Below the pieces are notes generated by a model. It was not told the origin of the DNA and ran no database searches. It was given only the letters and a program-made list of their open reading frames with translations. From contig DKBD01000033.1 of the NCBI GenBank assembly GCA_002451055.1, positions 1 to 23,188 of the forward strand: a stretch of DNA of 23,188 bases, written 5' to 3'. Below are positions 6,945 to 15,901 of this stretch, piece by piece. The position numbers were made by a program, and so were the translations under genes. Within the stretch, counting starts at the first letter, position 1. Every line of letters starts with the position of its first letter. The stretch is from Nitrospira sp. UBA6909. Lineage in GTDB: Bacteria; Nitrospirota; Nitrospiria; Nitrospirales; Nitrospiraceae.

Positions 6945-9614
6945 ATGCCCGATACCACGACACCTACAGTGCGCCTCACCATCGACGGCATCACCGTGCA
7001 TGTCCCCAAAGGGACGTTGGTGATCGAAGCGGCCCGGCGCGTCGGCGTCATGATTCCGCATTTCTGTTACCACCCCAAGCTGAAGCCGGACGCCAATTGC
7101 CGCATGTGCCTGGTAGAAATCGAGAAAATGCCCAAACTCCAAACGGCATGCAGCACCCCGGCGGAGGAGGGAATGAACGTACGGACGGCCACCACCGTGG
7201 TCAACGATGCCCATAAGTCCGTCCTTGAATTCATTCTGGCCAACCATCCGCTCGATTGCCCGGTCTGCGACCAGGGCGGTCGGTGCGACTTACAGGATTT
7301 TTCTCATCAATACACGCCGACGACCAGTCGATTCGCGGAAACCAAACGTGTTTTCCCAAAAGACTATTTCAGCCCTCTGATCGAGACGCAGATGAACCGT
7401 TGCGTCCAATGCCTACGCTGCGTCCGCTACTGCGACGAAGTGATGGATGTGAAGGCATTGGCTCCGACGGGGCGCGGCACCATGACCGAGATCAAACACT
7501 TCGGCCCGCACCCCCTCGATTGCGAGTTTTGCGGGGGCTGCGTCCAGATTTGCCCGGTTGGAGCCATTACCAGCCGACTCTCGATGTACGAATACCGGCC
7601 CTGGATGCTCAAACGGGTCGACACCATCTGCGGCTACTGCGGAGACGGGTGCCAGATCACGGTCCAGACAAAAGGTCGAGAACTGATCGAAGTCAATTCG
7701 GCGCATGGGGCCGGGCGCAACAACGGCGATCTCTGCGCCCGAGGATTTTTCGGATTTCACGCGGCCGCCCACCCGGAACGGCTCACCCACCCGCTGATTC
7801 GCCGCAACGGCGTTCTCGTGCAAGCCACGTGGGAAGAAGCCCTGGAATTCGTGGCGGACCAGGCCGGCAAGATCAAGGCGGCCCACGGAGGACAGAGCTT
7901 CGGCGGGCTGATTTCAGGCCGGTGCACCAACGAAGAGCTGTATCTCTTTCAAAAGTTCATGCGCATGACGATCGGCACGAATGACGTCGACAGCAGCGCG
8001 CGTTACGGCCACATCAACGGCGTGCAGGCCATGCGACGGGTGCAAGGCACCCACCGGTGGACCGTCAGCTACGACGACATCGTCGCCGCGGACGTCCTGC
8101 TCTTGGTCGGCACGAACGTGACTGAAACCAGCCCCATCACCGGCCTCAAAGTGAAGGAAGCGGTGAAGAAACGGCACGCGGCGCTGGTGACGCTTGAAGG
8201 GCTGGAACCATCCATCGAGTCCATCAGCAATATCGCCAATCTGTCCCGCCACCACTTCTGTGTTCCGACTCCGCTTCTGCCAAGCGCCGTTCTCGGTCTG
8301 TTGAAAGCCCTCATCGATGAGAACCTGGTACAGCCGGATCTGATGCGGCAACAACCGGCCTATGTGAACGCCGTTACGGACGCGTTAAAGCGGATTTCTT
8401 GGCAGGATATCCAAACCGCCACCGACTACGACGCGGTTGCGTTTGCCGAGGCGGCGAAGGCGCTGGCGGGAGGGCGGCGACTGGTCGTCTTAGCCGGACA
8501 AGGTCTCTTGCGAAGCGCCAACGGCTATGGCGGCTCGCTCAACCTGCTCGACTTGCTCCTGCTCATCGGGAAGCTTGATCAACCGGGCTGCGGATTTGCG
8601 CCGCTTGCGGAGGAAAATAACGACCAAGGCACGATCGAAATGGGTGCGGTCGCCGAGTTTTTGCCGGGTCCTTGCGACATCACGAGCCGTCCGGATCGAG
8701 ATCGGATCGCGTCGGTCTGGGGCGGCGAGCTGCCTCCCAACGGAGGAGCCTCCTTGGTCGGCATGTTGGACCGAGCCGGAGCCGGGACGATGAAAGCCCT
8801 GTTCGTCGTCGGCGAAAATCCCGTGGCAAGCCTTCCTGCCCAAGTGCGCGCGGAAGAATCCCTGAGGAAGCTTGATTTATTGGTGTGCCAAGAGCTGTTC
8901 TTGACAGAAACCGCGGCCCTCGCCCATGTTGTGTTGCCGGCGGCATCTTCGATGGAAAAGGCAGGAACGTTCACGAACACAGAGGGCCATGTCCAAGCCG
9001 TCCGCCAGGCCATTGAGCCGATCGGAGAAAGTCGTCCGGACTGGGAAGTGTTCGTCGCTCTGTCATCCCTCATAGGAACGCCGCTGGAGTATGCCGAGAG
9101 CAGAGACATCCTCAAAGAAATCAGGAGCCTGATATCCGGCTACGGGTCGCTTGGTCCTTCGCCGATGCTTCCACGAGTCGACCGCACGACCGTCGACCGC
9201 TATTTAGCCGACGGCTACAGACAGGATCTGGACGAACGGTACAGGCTCGATGTTCAGGGGCTTCGCCCCGATGGAACCGTGCAACTGGAGATGGTGCAGA
9301 GCCTGTTTCACTCCGGGAAATTGTCCACTCGATCCAAGGGGCTGATGCAGGTTGAAGGGGCCGGGGCGTTGAGAATGAATCCGCACGACGCGGCACGATT
9401 CGCGCTGAAGGATGGAGATCGGATCCGCATATCCAACACGCGCGGCGAAGCCACCACGACGGTCAAGATCGTGAACCGGATTCCCCGCGGATGCGCCTGG
9501 TTCCCCGACCACTTCGGGCAAACAACCATGCACTTGTTCGAATGCGCAATCGATCCCGTCACCCACGCGCCATCTATGCGGACAACTTCCGTATCGGTGA
9601 TGAGGGTGGCATGA
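6945..9614 (+). CDS. nuoG: NADH-quinone oxidoreductase subunit G, formate-dehydrogenase-like, with an extra [4Fe-4S] site
   Basis: The 889-residue iron-sulfur subunit has ligand sets in order: [2Fe-2S] C41, C52, C55, C69; H101, C105, C108, C114 (N5); an eight-cysteine ferredoxin-like block C153, C156, C159, C163 and C193, C196, C199, C203; and C229, C232, C236, C264 (N7). E. coli-type NuoG has only four cysteines (N4) in the third block, so one additional cluster is predicted. The rest resembles molybdopterin oxidoreductases (RCTNEELYLFQK, LLVGTNVTET, ELFLTETAALAHVVLPAAS) with a C-terminal dinucleotide-binding-like domain. The place of the formate dehydrogenase Mo-ligand Cys/Sec reads SARYGHINGV, with Gly, so molybdenum catalysis is not expected. 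Neighbours make an electron-transfer role in complex I nearly certain. The ribosome site before ATG 6945 is weak. Confidence 0.95.
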   Translation: MPDTTTPTVRLTIDGITVHVPKGTLVIEAARRVGVMIPHFCYHPKLKPDANCRMCLVEIEKMPKLQTACSTPAEEGMNVRTATTVVNDAHKSVLEFILANHPLDCPVCDQGGRCDLQDFSHQYTPTTSRFAETKRVFPKDYFSPLIETQMNRCVQCLRCVRYCDEVMDVKALAPTGRGTMTEIKHFGPHPLDCEFCGGCVQICPVGAITSRLSMYEYRPWMLKRVDTICGYCGDGCQITVQTKGRELIEVNSAHGAGRNNGDLCARGFFGFHAAAHPERLTHPLIRRNGVLVQATWEEALEFVADQAGKIKAAHGGQSFGGLISGRCTNEELYLFQKFMRMTIGTNDVDSSARYGHINGVQAMRRVQGTHRWTVSYDDIVAADVLLLVGTNVTETSPITGLKVKEAVKKRHAALVTLEGLEPSIESISNIANLSRHHFCVPTPLLPSAVLGLLKALIDENLVQPDLMRQQPAYVNAVTDALKRISWQDIQTATDYDAVAFAEAAKALAGGRRLVVLAGQGLLRSANGYGGSLNLLDLLLLIGKLDQPGCGFAPLAEENNDQGTIEMGAVAEFLPGPCDITSRPDRDRIASVWGGELPPNGGASLVGMLDRAGAGTMKALFVVGENPVASLPAQVRAEESLRKLDLLVCQELFLTETAALAHVVLPAASSMEKAGTFTNTEGHVQAVRQAIEPIGESRPDWEVFVALSSLIGTPLEYAESRDILKEIRSLISGYGSLGPSPMLPRVDRTTVDRYLADGYRQDLDERYRLDVQGLRPDGTVQLEMVQSLFHSGKLSTRSKGLMQVEGAGALRMNPHDAARFALKDGDRIRISNTRGEATTTVKIVNRIPRGCAWFPDHFGQTTMHLFECAIDPVTHAPSMRTTSVSVMRVA

Positions 9615-9661
9615 ACAACCGGACCCATTATTGATGTACACAGTTATCCAGGAGTTGTACC

Positions 9662-10735
9662 GTGGCTGAACTAGGGTTGCGCCTCACCCTGACCTTCATT
9701 CAAATCGCCGTCATTGTACTGATCGTAATCGTGACGGTGCTTCTCCTCACCCTCGCCGAACGCAAGGTATTGGGATGGATGCAAGACCGCATGGGACCCA
9801 TGGAAGTGGGCCCCTATGGCTCGCTTCAACCGTTTGCGGATGCCATCAAGCTGTTCTTCAAAGAGGACATCGTTCCAGCCGGCGCCAACAAGCTTCTCTT
9901 CACCGTAGCGCCGCTTTTGGCGTTGATTCCTGCGTTCATCGGCTTTGCCGTGATTCCATGGGGCCCTGATCTGACCTTCGAGTTCGACGGCCTCACGATG
10001 AAACCGTTCATCATCAGCGATATCAATATCGGCATTCTCTACATTCTGGCTTTCGCTTCGATCGGCGCCTACGGCATCATCCTGGGCGGATGGGCCTCCA
10101 ACAGCAAGTACTCGCTGTTAGGAGGGCTGCGATCGGCTGCCCAGATCATCAGTTACGAGCTGAACATCGGACTAGCCATCATCGGGGTGTTGATTATGGC
10201 CGGTTCGCTGAGTCTGGTAAAAATCACCGGTGCGCAGTCGGGATGGTTCTGGAATTGGTACGTCTTCGCATTCCCGGCCCCGCAAATCTTCGCCCTTGTC
10301 GTGTACGTGATTTCCGCAGTGGCGGAAACCAACCGCGTCCCGTTCGACCTGCCGGAAGCCGAAAGCGAGCTGGTCGCCGGATTCTTCACCGAGTACAGCG
10401 GCCTGCGGTTCGCGTTTTTCTACCTCGCCGAATACGCCAATATGGTCCTGGTGTCCTGCGTGGCATCGGCGATGTTTCTCGGTGGCTGGAACGCGCCGTA
10501 TCCCGGAACAATTTTGGATCTCTTGGGCCTGTCGTCCCTGGCCTGGATTGAAAACACCATGTGGTTTGCGTTCAAGACCTACTCGTTCTTGTTTCTCTTT
10601 TTCTGGCTGCGGGCCACACTCCCGCGGCTGCGGTACGATCAGCTGATGCGCTTCGGCTGGAAGGTGATGTTGCCGATCGCCCTGGCGAACATCGTGGTGA
10701 CCTCGATCGCGGTCTATCTCTTTCCCAAGGGCTGA
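9662..10735 (+). CDS. nuoH: NADH-quinone oxidoreductase subunit H
   Basis: The 357-residue membrane subunit links the peripheral and membrane arms and forms part of the quinone channel. It has about eight hydrophobic helices. Conserved loops include [20 protein letters not shown] with [32 protein letters not shown], and [20 protein letters not shown] with [18 protein letters not shown]; the last two carry the acidic quinone-site residues. GTG 9662 was chosen because GGAG (9651-9654) lies seven bases upstream. The TGA stop at 10733 is the first unit of a three-unit heptad repeat. The 47-nt spacer from nuoG contains nothing else of note. Confidence 0.97.
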   Translation: MAELGLRLTLTFIQIAVIVLIVIVTVLLLTLAERKVLGWMQDRMGPMEVGPYGSLQPFADAIKLFFKEDIVPAGANKLLFTVAPLLALIPAFIGFAVIPWGPDLTFEFDGLTMKPFIISDINIGILYILAFASIGAYGIILGGWASNSKYSLLGGLRSAAQIISYELNIGLAIIGVLIMAGSLSLVKITGAQSGWFWNWYVFAFPAPQIFALVVYVISAVAETNRVPFDLPEAESELVAGFFTEYSGLRFAFFYLAEYANMVLVSCVASAMFLGGWNAPYPGTILDLLGLSSLAWIENTMWFAFKTYSFLFLFFWLRATLPRLRYDQLMRFGWKVMLPIALANIVVTSIAVYLFPKG

Positions 10736-10751
10736 CGGCTGAGAGCTGATA
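10731..10751 (+). repeat. Minimal heptad repeat forming the whole nuoH-nuoI junction
   Basis: TGA recurs at 10733 (the nuoH stop), 10740 and 10747, exactly 7 nt apart, reading as GCTGAC, GGCTGAG and AGCTGAT. The nuoI ATG starts at 10751, so the entire 15-nt spacer is repeat. This is the GGCTGAT flavour of the heptad. Confidence 0.6.
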
Positions 10752-11293
10752 TGCACACGCTCAAAGAATGGCTCAAGACTATCACGCTCTACGAAATCCT
10801 CGTAGGCATGAAAGCGACGCTCGGGCACCTGATCAACTACAAGCCGGTCACGTTGCAGTACCCGCACGAAAAGCGCACCCTGCCGGACAACTATCGTGGC
10901 ATGCTCGCGCTGTTGCGCTACGACGACGGAACGGAAAAATGCGTCGGCTGCGACCTCTGCGAAGCGGCTTGTCCCTCGCGCGTCATCCGCGTGGTGAGCG
11001 CCGAAGTGCCAGGGGAGCCTACGAAGCGCTACTCGAAAGAATATTACATGGACATGACCCGCTGCCTATTCTGCGGGATGTGCGTAGACGCCTGCCCCGT
11101 CGATGCGCTGGGCATGACGCGGGAATTTGAATGGGCGGTGTACGACAAACGGCAACTCCACTTGAACAAACAGCAACTGCTGGCGATCGGCGACCGTTCC
11201 TTTCCCGTCCGCGAAAAGCGTTTGGAGCTCCAGCACCAGAATACGGCGTTCTTCAACGTGGCGTTCAAGCACATCCCGCAAAAGCCGATTTGA
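10751..11293 (+). CDS. nuoI: NADH-quinone oxidoreductase subunit I (clusters N6a and N6b)
   Basis: This 180-residue ferredoxin-like subunit holds two [4Fe-4S] clusters passing electrons from NuoG to NuoB. The ligand sets are C64, C67, C70, C74 (KCVGCDLCEAACPS) and C105, C108, C111, C115 (RCLFCGMCVDACPV). The N-terminal amphipathic region and the GMLALLRYDDGTEKC lead-in are typical. The C-terminal extension after residue 125 (DKRQLHLNKQQLLAIGD) is charged and wraps the complex in related structures. It starts at ATG 10751 immediately after the heptad repeat, with only a weak GAGAG ribosome site. Confidence 0.97.
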   Translation: MHTLKEWLKTITLYEILVGMKATLGHLINYKPVTLQYPHEKRTLPDNYRGMLALLRYDDGTEKCVGCDLCEAACPSRVIRVVSAEVPGEPTKRYSKEYYMDMTRCLFCGMCVDACPVDALGMTREFEWAVYDKRQLHLNKQQLLAIGDRSFPVREKRLELQHQNTAFFNVAFKHIPQKPI

Positions 11294-11300
11294 CCGGCGA

Positions 11301-11329
11301 CTCCCTCTCGTCCAGCGACATGGAGGGAG
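11301..11329 (+). other. Hairpin in the nuoI-nuoJ spacer
   Basis: CTCCCTC (11301-11307) pairs perfectly with GAGGGAG (11323-11329) over a 15-nt loop, eight bases after the nuoI stop codon. No T tract follows, so it is more likely an mRNA-stabilising or processing stem than a terminator. This spacer (97 nt) lacks the heptad phase seen elsewhere. Confidence 0.45.
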
Positions 11330-11390
11330 GCGGAAGCGGCGATCCGGTTCATGCCGGTGTGCGTCGAATAGAAGAGAGGAGACTTTGCTC

Positions 11391-11906
11391 GTGGCGCAGT
11401 TGTTTTTCGGATATTTTGCCGGAGTCATCGCCATCACTTCGGTCTTGGTGGTAGCGCTTCGGAACCCCGTGTACAGTGCGCTTTCCCTCTTGATCATGTT
11501 TTTCCACGTGGCCGGGCTGTATGTCACGCTCCACGCGGAGTTTCTCGCCGCCGTGCAGATCATTGTGTACGCCGGAGCTATTCTGGTCTTATATCTGTTC
11601 GTCGTCATGCTGCTCAACGTCAAGCAGGACGACCGCTATCATGGCCAATGGCGGATCGCGGCGTTCGTTTGCGTCCCGTTGTTGCTGGAACTCCTGGTGT
11701 TGCTCGCCAGCGGCGGAGCGGCGCAATCAGGTCTTCTTCCGGCACAAACGGCCGCCGATACGGCGGACAATACCCTCGCGATCGGTACGACGCTCTTTTC
11801 GACATATCTCTTCCCGTTTGAAGTTGCGTCCTTGATTCTCTTGGTGGCGATGATTGGCGCCATTATCCTGGCTAAACGGGACTTTCCTGAACGCGGTGAA
11901 ATGTGA
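11391..11906 (+). CDS. nuoJ: NADH-quinone oxidoreductase subunit J
   Basis: This membrane subunit of about 171 residues has five hydrophobic helices. The third contains the family motif AVQIIVYAGAILVLYLFVVMLLN, which forms the pi-bulge helix coupling quinone reduction to pumping. GTG 11391 is preferred over TTG 11385 because AGGAG (11377-11381) is nine bases away, a better spacing than three. A hydrophilic loop follows helix 4, and the protein ends KRDFPERGEM. The TGA stop at 11904 is one unit of the heptad repeat that fills the spacer to nuoK. Confidence 0.94.
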   Translation: MAQLFFGYFAGVIAITSVLVVALRNPVYSALSLLIMFFHVAGLYVTLHAEFLAAVQIIVYAGAILVLYLFVVMLLNVKQDDRYHGQWRIAAFVCVPLLLELLVLLASGGAAQSGLLPAQTAADTADNTLAIGTTLFSTYLFPFEVASLILLVAMIGAIILAKRDFPERGEM

Positions 11907-11998
11907 AACGTGAAACGTTAGACGTGACCCCGGCGAGAGATCTGCCGCCCATTGACGGCGTCTTTCAACCTTTCACCTTTCACGTGTTACTCGTTACG
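11894..11998. repeat. Heptad repeat pair at the nuoJ-nuoK junction
   Basis: Left arm: TGA at 11897, 11904 (the nuoJ stop), 11911 and 11925, with TTA at 11918, all in exact 7-nt phase and mostly as CGTGAAA units. Right arm, inverted: TCA 11965, TCA 11973, TCA 11980, TTA 11987, TTA 11994, spaced 8, 7, 7 and 7. CGTGAAA units on the left can pair with TTTCACG on the right, enclosing about 40 nt of unrelated sequence. The nuoK ATG lies nine bases beyond. Confidence 0.8.
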
Positions 11999-12006
11999 AG
12001 GCCACG

Positions 12007-12312
12007 ATGACGATTCCGGTTTCCTACTACCTCATACTGAGCGCAATCGTCTTTCTGACAGGCGTCGTCGGTGTGCTCATTCGGCGCAATATCATCGCTA
12101 TTCTCTTGTCGGTCGAGCTGATGCTGAACGCCACAAACATTAACTTCGTCGCGTTTTCCCAGCATTTGCAGGACTTGGGAGGCCAGGTATTCGTCTTTTT
12201 CGCCCTGACGGTTGCGGCGGCCGAAGTCGCGGTCGGATTGGCGATTATTATCGCCTTGCACCGATCGAAAGATACCATCAACGTCGAACAGTTCAATTTA
12301 TTGAAATGGTAA
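12007..12312 (+). CDS. nuoK: NADH-quinone oxidoreductase subunit K
   Basis: The 101-residue, three-helix membrane subunit is homologous to MrpC and ND4L. The two proton-channel glutamates are present: E37 in [15 protein letters not shown] and E73 in [15 protein letters not shown]. Length is standard. ATG 12007 is preceded by GAGG in the end of the repeat region, a modest ribosome site. The 93-nt spacer to nuoL holds a small hairpin. Confidence 0.97.
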   Translation: MTIPVSYYLILSAIVFLTGVVGVLIRRNIIAILLSVELMLNATNINFVAFSQHLQDLGGQVFVFFALTVAAAEVAVGLAIIIALHRSKDTINVEQFNLLKW

Positions 12313-12350
12313 CCAACCGGCTCATGGCTTATAGCGTAGGGTGTATCGCA

Positions 12351-12364
12351 CGGACAGGAGTCCG
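12351..12364 (+). other. Small hairpin in the nuoK-nuoL spacer
   Basis: CGGAC (12351-12355) and GTCCG (12360-12364) form a 5-bp stem with an AGGA tetraloop. An outer pairing of ATAGC (12331-12335) with GCTAT (12373-12377) is possible. The flank reads GGCTCAT, GGCTTAT, AGCGTAG, a weak heptad-like run. No Shine-Dalgarno sequence is seen next to the nuoL ATG. Confidence 0.35.
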
Positions 12365-12405
12365 GTATTTAGGCTATCCGCCAGCACCCATCGGCTCTTA
12401 GAATC

Positions 12406-14304
12406 ATGCTGTACGCGCTTATCCCACTGTTGCCGCTGGCTTCCTTCCTCATCCTCGGTCTGGGCGGCCGGTGGATCAAGGACAACGCTCATCTGGTCGC
12501 GGTGCCGGCTGTCTTCGCCTCGCTCCTGCTGTCCGTCCTGGCGTTTATCGACGTAGCCGGCGGGCAACATACCACGCTGCCCCTCTATACCTGGCTGGTA
12601 TCCGGCAATCTTGACGTCCACATCGGCCTCTATATCGACAGACTGACGGCTGTCATGCTCCTGCTGGTCACCATCGTCAGCTCGCTTGTCCACGTCTACA
12701 CGATCGGCTACATGCATGGCGAACCGGGGTACGCGCGCTTCTTCAGCTACATTGCGCTGTTCACATTCTCGATGCTGATGCTGGTGCTGGCCGATAATCT
12801 TCTCCAGCTCTTCGTCTTTTGGGAGGCGGTCGGACTGTGTTCCTATCTCCTGATCGGGCATTGGTACGAACGCGCGTCGGCCTGTTCAGCAGCGACGAAA
12901 GCGTTCTTGGTCAATCGCGTCGGCGATTTCGGGTTCATGCTGGGCATGCTGTTGGTCTGGGTCAGCTTCGGCTCGCTGAATTATCACGCAATTTTTCCCG
13001 CCGCGCAGGACGCCGCCGCACAAACAATCAACCTCCTCGCCCCCTTTGGGGGAGCCTGGGAGATCTCGATATTTACCCTCATCTGCCTGCTGCTGTTCAC
13101 CGGGGCGATCGGCAAATCGGCGCAGGTGCCTCTGCACGTCTGGCTACCGGACGCGATGGAAGGCCCGACTCCCATTTCAGCCCTGATCCATGCCGCGACC
13201 ATGGTCACCGCCGGCGTGTTCATGGTGGCCAGGCTCGCGCCGCTCTACAATCTCTCTCCGTCCGCCATGAGCATCGTCGCAGTGGTCGGGGCCGCCACCA
13301 TGGTCTTCGGCGCGACGATCGCGCTGACCCAAACGGATATCAAGCGCGTGGTGGCGTACTCGACAGTCAGCCAATTGGGCTATATGGTCATGGCCTGCGG
13401 ACTCGGCGCCTATGCGTCCGGCATGTACCACTTGCTGACACACGGGGCCTTTAAGGCGTTGCTGTTCCTGGGCTGCGGCTCTGTCATTGTCGCATTGCAC
13501 CATGAGCAGGACATGCGGCATATGGGCGGCCTGAAAGACAAGTTACCGTTGACCTATTGGACATTCGTGATCGGCTCGCTGGCATTGGCCGGTTTCCCCC
13601 TGACCGCGGGCTTCTTTAGCAAAGACGATCTGCTGGTTTCCGCCTGGTCGTCAGGACCGCTGGGACAAGTGCTCACATGCTTCGGGCTGCTCACCGCGCT
13701 TCTGACGGCGTTCTACAGTTTCCGGCTGGTGTTCGTGATCTTCTGGGGCCCCTCGCATGTCGATCCGCACCACGCGGACCATGTTCATGAGCCGTCCTCC
13801 ACGATTACGGTCCCGCTCCTGATCTTGTCGCTGTTCAGCATCCTGAGCGGATACCTCGGCATTCCATCATTTTTAGAGCCGGTCTTTTCGACCGACGGCG
13901 GCCACGCAGAGGGACATGGCGCAGCCGGTCTCGGCATCATGGTCGCCGCCACGCTGATGGGGCTTGCAGGCATTGCCGGAGCCTATTATGTCTATGTGCT
14001 CAACCCCCACCTACCGGACCAGTTTGCCGCACAGTGGGAGAACCTGTATCGAGGCTCGCTGAACAAGTGGTACGTGGACGAAACCTACGATCGTCTGTTC
14101 GTGCGACCGACTTTTTCCGCAGCCTCCGAATTGTGGAAGCGGGTTGATGTCGCCGTGATCGACGGAGCCGTCAATGGCGTGGCACGGGCCGTTGCCTCGG
14201 GAGGGTGGCTGCTCCGGCTTGTTCAAAGCGGTCAGACGCAGCATTATGCCTTGGCGATGGCAGCCGGCATCGTGGTGATGGTGACGATGCTCCTGCTGTT
14301 CTAA
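12406..14304 (+). CDS. nuoL: NADH-quinone oxidoreductase subunit L (distal antiporter-like pump)
   Basis: The 632-residue distal membrane subunit is an Mrp-antiporter-like proton channel. The key glutamate is in LFVFWEAVGLCSYLLIGHW and the key lysine in IGKSAQVPLHVWLPDAM, followed by EGPTPISALIHAATMVTAGV. Further channel motifs include DIKRVVAYSTVSQLGYM and the lysine region in LTHGAFKALLFLG. The long C-terminal part, after a His-rich loop near residue 450 (DPHHADHVH), fits the lateral helix that NuoL runs along NuoM and NuoN. Length is typical. ATG 12406 has no obvious ribosome site, although the frame opens with a proper membrane helix. Confidence 0.97.
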   Translation: MLYALIPLLPLASFLILGLGGRWIKDNAHLVAVPAVFASLLLSVLAFIDVAGGQHTTLPLYTWLVSGNLDVHIGLYIDRLTAVMLLLVTIVSSLVHVYTIGYMHGEPGYARFFSYIALFTFSMLMLVLADNLLQLFVFWEAVGLCSYLLIGHWYERASACSAATKAFLVNRVGDFGFMLGMLLVWVSFGSLNYHAIFPAAQDAAAQTINLLAPFGGAWEISIFTLICLLLFTGAIGKSAQVPLHVWLPDAMEGPTPISALIHAATMVTAGVFMVARLAPLYNLSPSAMSIVAVVGAATMVFGATIALTQTDIKRVVAYSTVSQLGYMVMACGLGAYASGMYHLLTHGAFKALLFLGCGSVIVALHHEQDMRHMGGLKDKLPLTYWTFVIGSLALAGFPLTAGFFSKDDLLVSAWSSGPLGQVLTCFGLLTALLTAFYSFRLVFVIFWGPSHVDPHHADHVHEPSSTITVPLLILSLFSILSGYLGIPSFLEPVFSTDGGHAEGHGAAGLGIMVAATLMGLAGIAGAYYVYVLNPHLPDQFAAQWENLYRGSLNKWYVDETYDRLFVRPTFSAASELWKRVDVAVIDGAVNGVARAVASGGWLLRLVQSGQTQHYALAMAAGIVVMVTMLLLF

Positions 14305-14317
14305 TACGAGGAATGGC

Positions 14318-14348
14318 GATTGACGAAATGACGTGTGACGCATGACAC
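14318..14348 (+). repeat. Heptad repeat at the nuoL-nuoM junction containing the nuoM start codon
   Basis: TGA occurs at 14321, 14329, 14336 and 14343 (steps 8, 7 and 7) as GATTGAC, AAATGAC, GTGTGAC and GCATGAC. The last unit overlaps the nuoM ATG (14342-14344), so the repeat supplies the start codon. No Shine-Dalgarno sequence fits inside the repeat. Only one arm is visible here. Confidence 0.65.
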
Positions 14349-15901
14349 ATTCTTTCCCCTGGCTCACGGTGCTGATTTTTCTCCCGCTCGCCGGCGCGAT
14401 TGTGCTGTGTTTTGTGAAAGATGCCGCTGTCCGGCCGATTGCTCTCGGCATCGCAGTCGCCGATCTACTGATTTCGCTCCCTCTCTGGTGGCTGTTCGAT
14501 GCGTCCTTGAGCGGGATGCAGTTCACTGAACAGGCCGTGTGGATCCCCTCGCCCCCGATCCATTACAGCCTGGGTCTCGACGGCATCAGCCTGCCGCTCG
14601 TCATCATGACGACGGTGTTGATGCCGCTCTGCGTCTTGATTTCCTGGCACTCGATTGCCACAAGGGTCCGCGGCTTTATGGCTCTGCTGCTGATCATGGA
14701 AGGGGCCATGATCGGCGTATTTGCCGCCCTTGACTTCGTGTTGTTTTACATCTTTTGGGAAGCGATGCTGATCCCCATGTATCTCGTCATCGGCATCTGG
14801 GGCGGCCCGAATCGCTTATACGCCACGGTCAAGTTTTTCCTCTACACGCTGGCGGGCAGCGTGCTGCTCCTCGTCGCAATTCTTGCCCTGTACTTTCAAG
14901 GAGACCACACATTCGACATTCCTCTCTTGAGCCAAGGCACCTATTCGACATCGCTACAGATGTGGCTCTTTCTTGCATTCTTCGCCGCCTTCGCCGTCAA
15001 AGTCCCCATGTTCCCGTTTCACACCTGGCTGCCCGACGCCCACGTCGAGGCCCCCACCGCCGGCAGCGTGATCCTGGCAAGCGTACTGCTCAAGATGGGC
15101 ACCTACGGGTTCTTGCGTTTCAGTCTGCCGATATTGCCGGACGCTTCCAAGATGTTCGCGCCGCTCATGGTTGGGCTTTCAATCGTCGCGATCATCTACG
15201 GCGCCTATATGGCACTGGCTCAATCCGACTTGAAAAAGCTCATCGCCTATTCCAGCGTCAGTCACATGGGGTTCGTCACACTGGGATTGTTCACGTTTAA
15301 CATTCAAGGCATTGAAGGGGCCTTGATGCAGATGGTGAACCACGGCATCACCACGGGAGGCCTCTTCCTCTGCGTCGGCGTCATTTATGAACGCACGCAT
15401 AGCCGGCAGATCGCCGATAACATCGGCCTTACCAAGCCGATGCCGCGCTATGCGACCGTTCTGGTGATCTTCGCCTTATCGTCGATCGCGCTGCCGGGCA
15501 CCAACAGTTTCGTCGGCGAATTCATGGTGCTCGCCGGCACATTTCTCTGGAGCAAGCTCGCCGCGACCCTCGCCTCGTTGGGTATCATCCTCGCCGCCGC
15601 TTACATGTTATGGATGGTCCAGCGTGTCGCGTTTGGTGTTCCATCGCCGACCTTTCTGCCGACGCTGCGGGACGTGAGTCCGCGTGAGATGGCCACGCTG
15701 ATTCCGCTCGTCGTGCTCGTTTTCTGGATCGGCATCTTTCCCAACCCCCTGTTGACCAGGATGCATCCAAGCGTGAATCACGTCATTGCACGCACGCTTC
15801 CGCCTGTTCCTGCTCAGGCGACGGCCCTGACTGAGCCAGACATGCTTACGCTGCCGTCGACCGACGAGTCTCCCGTACCCCTGGAGGCGAGCCGGCCATG
15901 A
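14342..15901 (+). CDS. nuoM: NADH-quinone oxidoreductase subunit M (antiporter-like pump)
   Basis: This 519-residue proton-channel subunit carries its key glutamate in FYIFWEAMLIPMYLVIGIWGG, and the central lysine lies in AVKVPMFPFHTWLPDAHVEAPTAG (split over residues near 218-241). It also has DLKKLIAYSSVSHMGFV and FNIQGIEGALMQMVNHGI. Length is standard for a single nuoM, with no extra helices and no second nuoM in the cluster, so this is the ordinary 14-subunit type. The stop codon overlaps the nuoN start by four bases (ATGA). The C-terminal tail is Pro- and Ser-rich. Confidence 0.97.
   Translation: MTHSFPWLTVLIFLPLAGAIVLCFVKDAAVRPIALGIAVADLLISLPLWWLFDASLSGMQFTEQAVWIPSPPIHYSLGLDGISLPLVIMTTVLMPLCVLISWHSIATRVRGFMALLLIMEGAMIGVFAALDFVLFYIFWEAMLIPMYLVIGIWGGPNRLYATVKFFLYTLAGSVLLLVAILALYFQGDHTFDIPLLSQGTYSTSLQMWLFLAFFAAFAVKVPMFPFHTWLPDAHVEAPTAGSVILASVLLKMGTYGFLRFSLPILPDASKMFAPLMVGLSIVAIIYGAYMALAQSDLKKLIAYSSVSHMGFVTLGLFTFNIQGIEGALMQMVNHGITTGGLFLCVGVIYERTHSRQIADNIGLTKPMPRYATVLVIFALSSIALPGTNSFVGEFMVLAGTFLWSKLAATLASLGIILAAAYMLWMVQRVAFGVPSPTFLPTLRDVSPREMATLIPLVVLVFWIGIFPNPLLTRMHPSVNHVIARTLPPVPAQATALTEPDMLTLPSTDESPVPLEASRP

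Noticed and set aside
10751..11293. A separate ferredoxin rather than NuoI
   Set aside because: The N-terminal helix region, the long C-terminal extension and its position between nuoH and nuoJ identify NuoI.
11894..11998. CRISPR-like array from regularly spaced CGTGAAA units
   Set aside because: Units are only 7 nt with no spacers of 25-40 nt and no cas genes; it is a heptad repeat pair.
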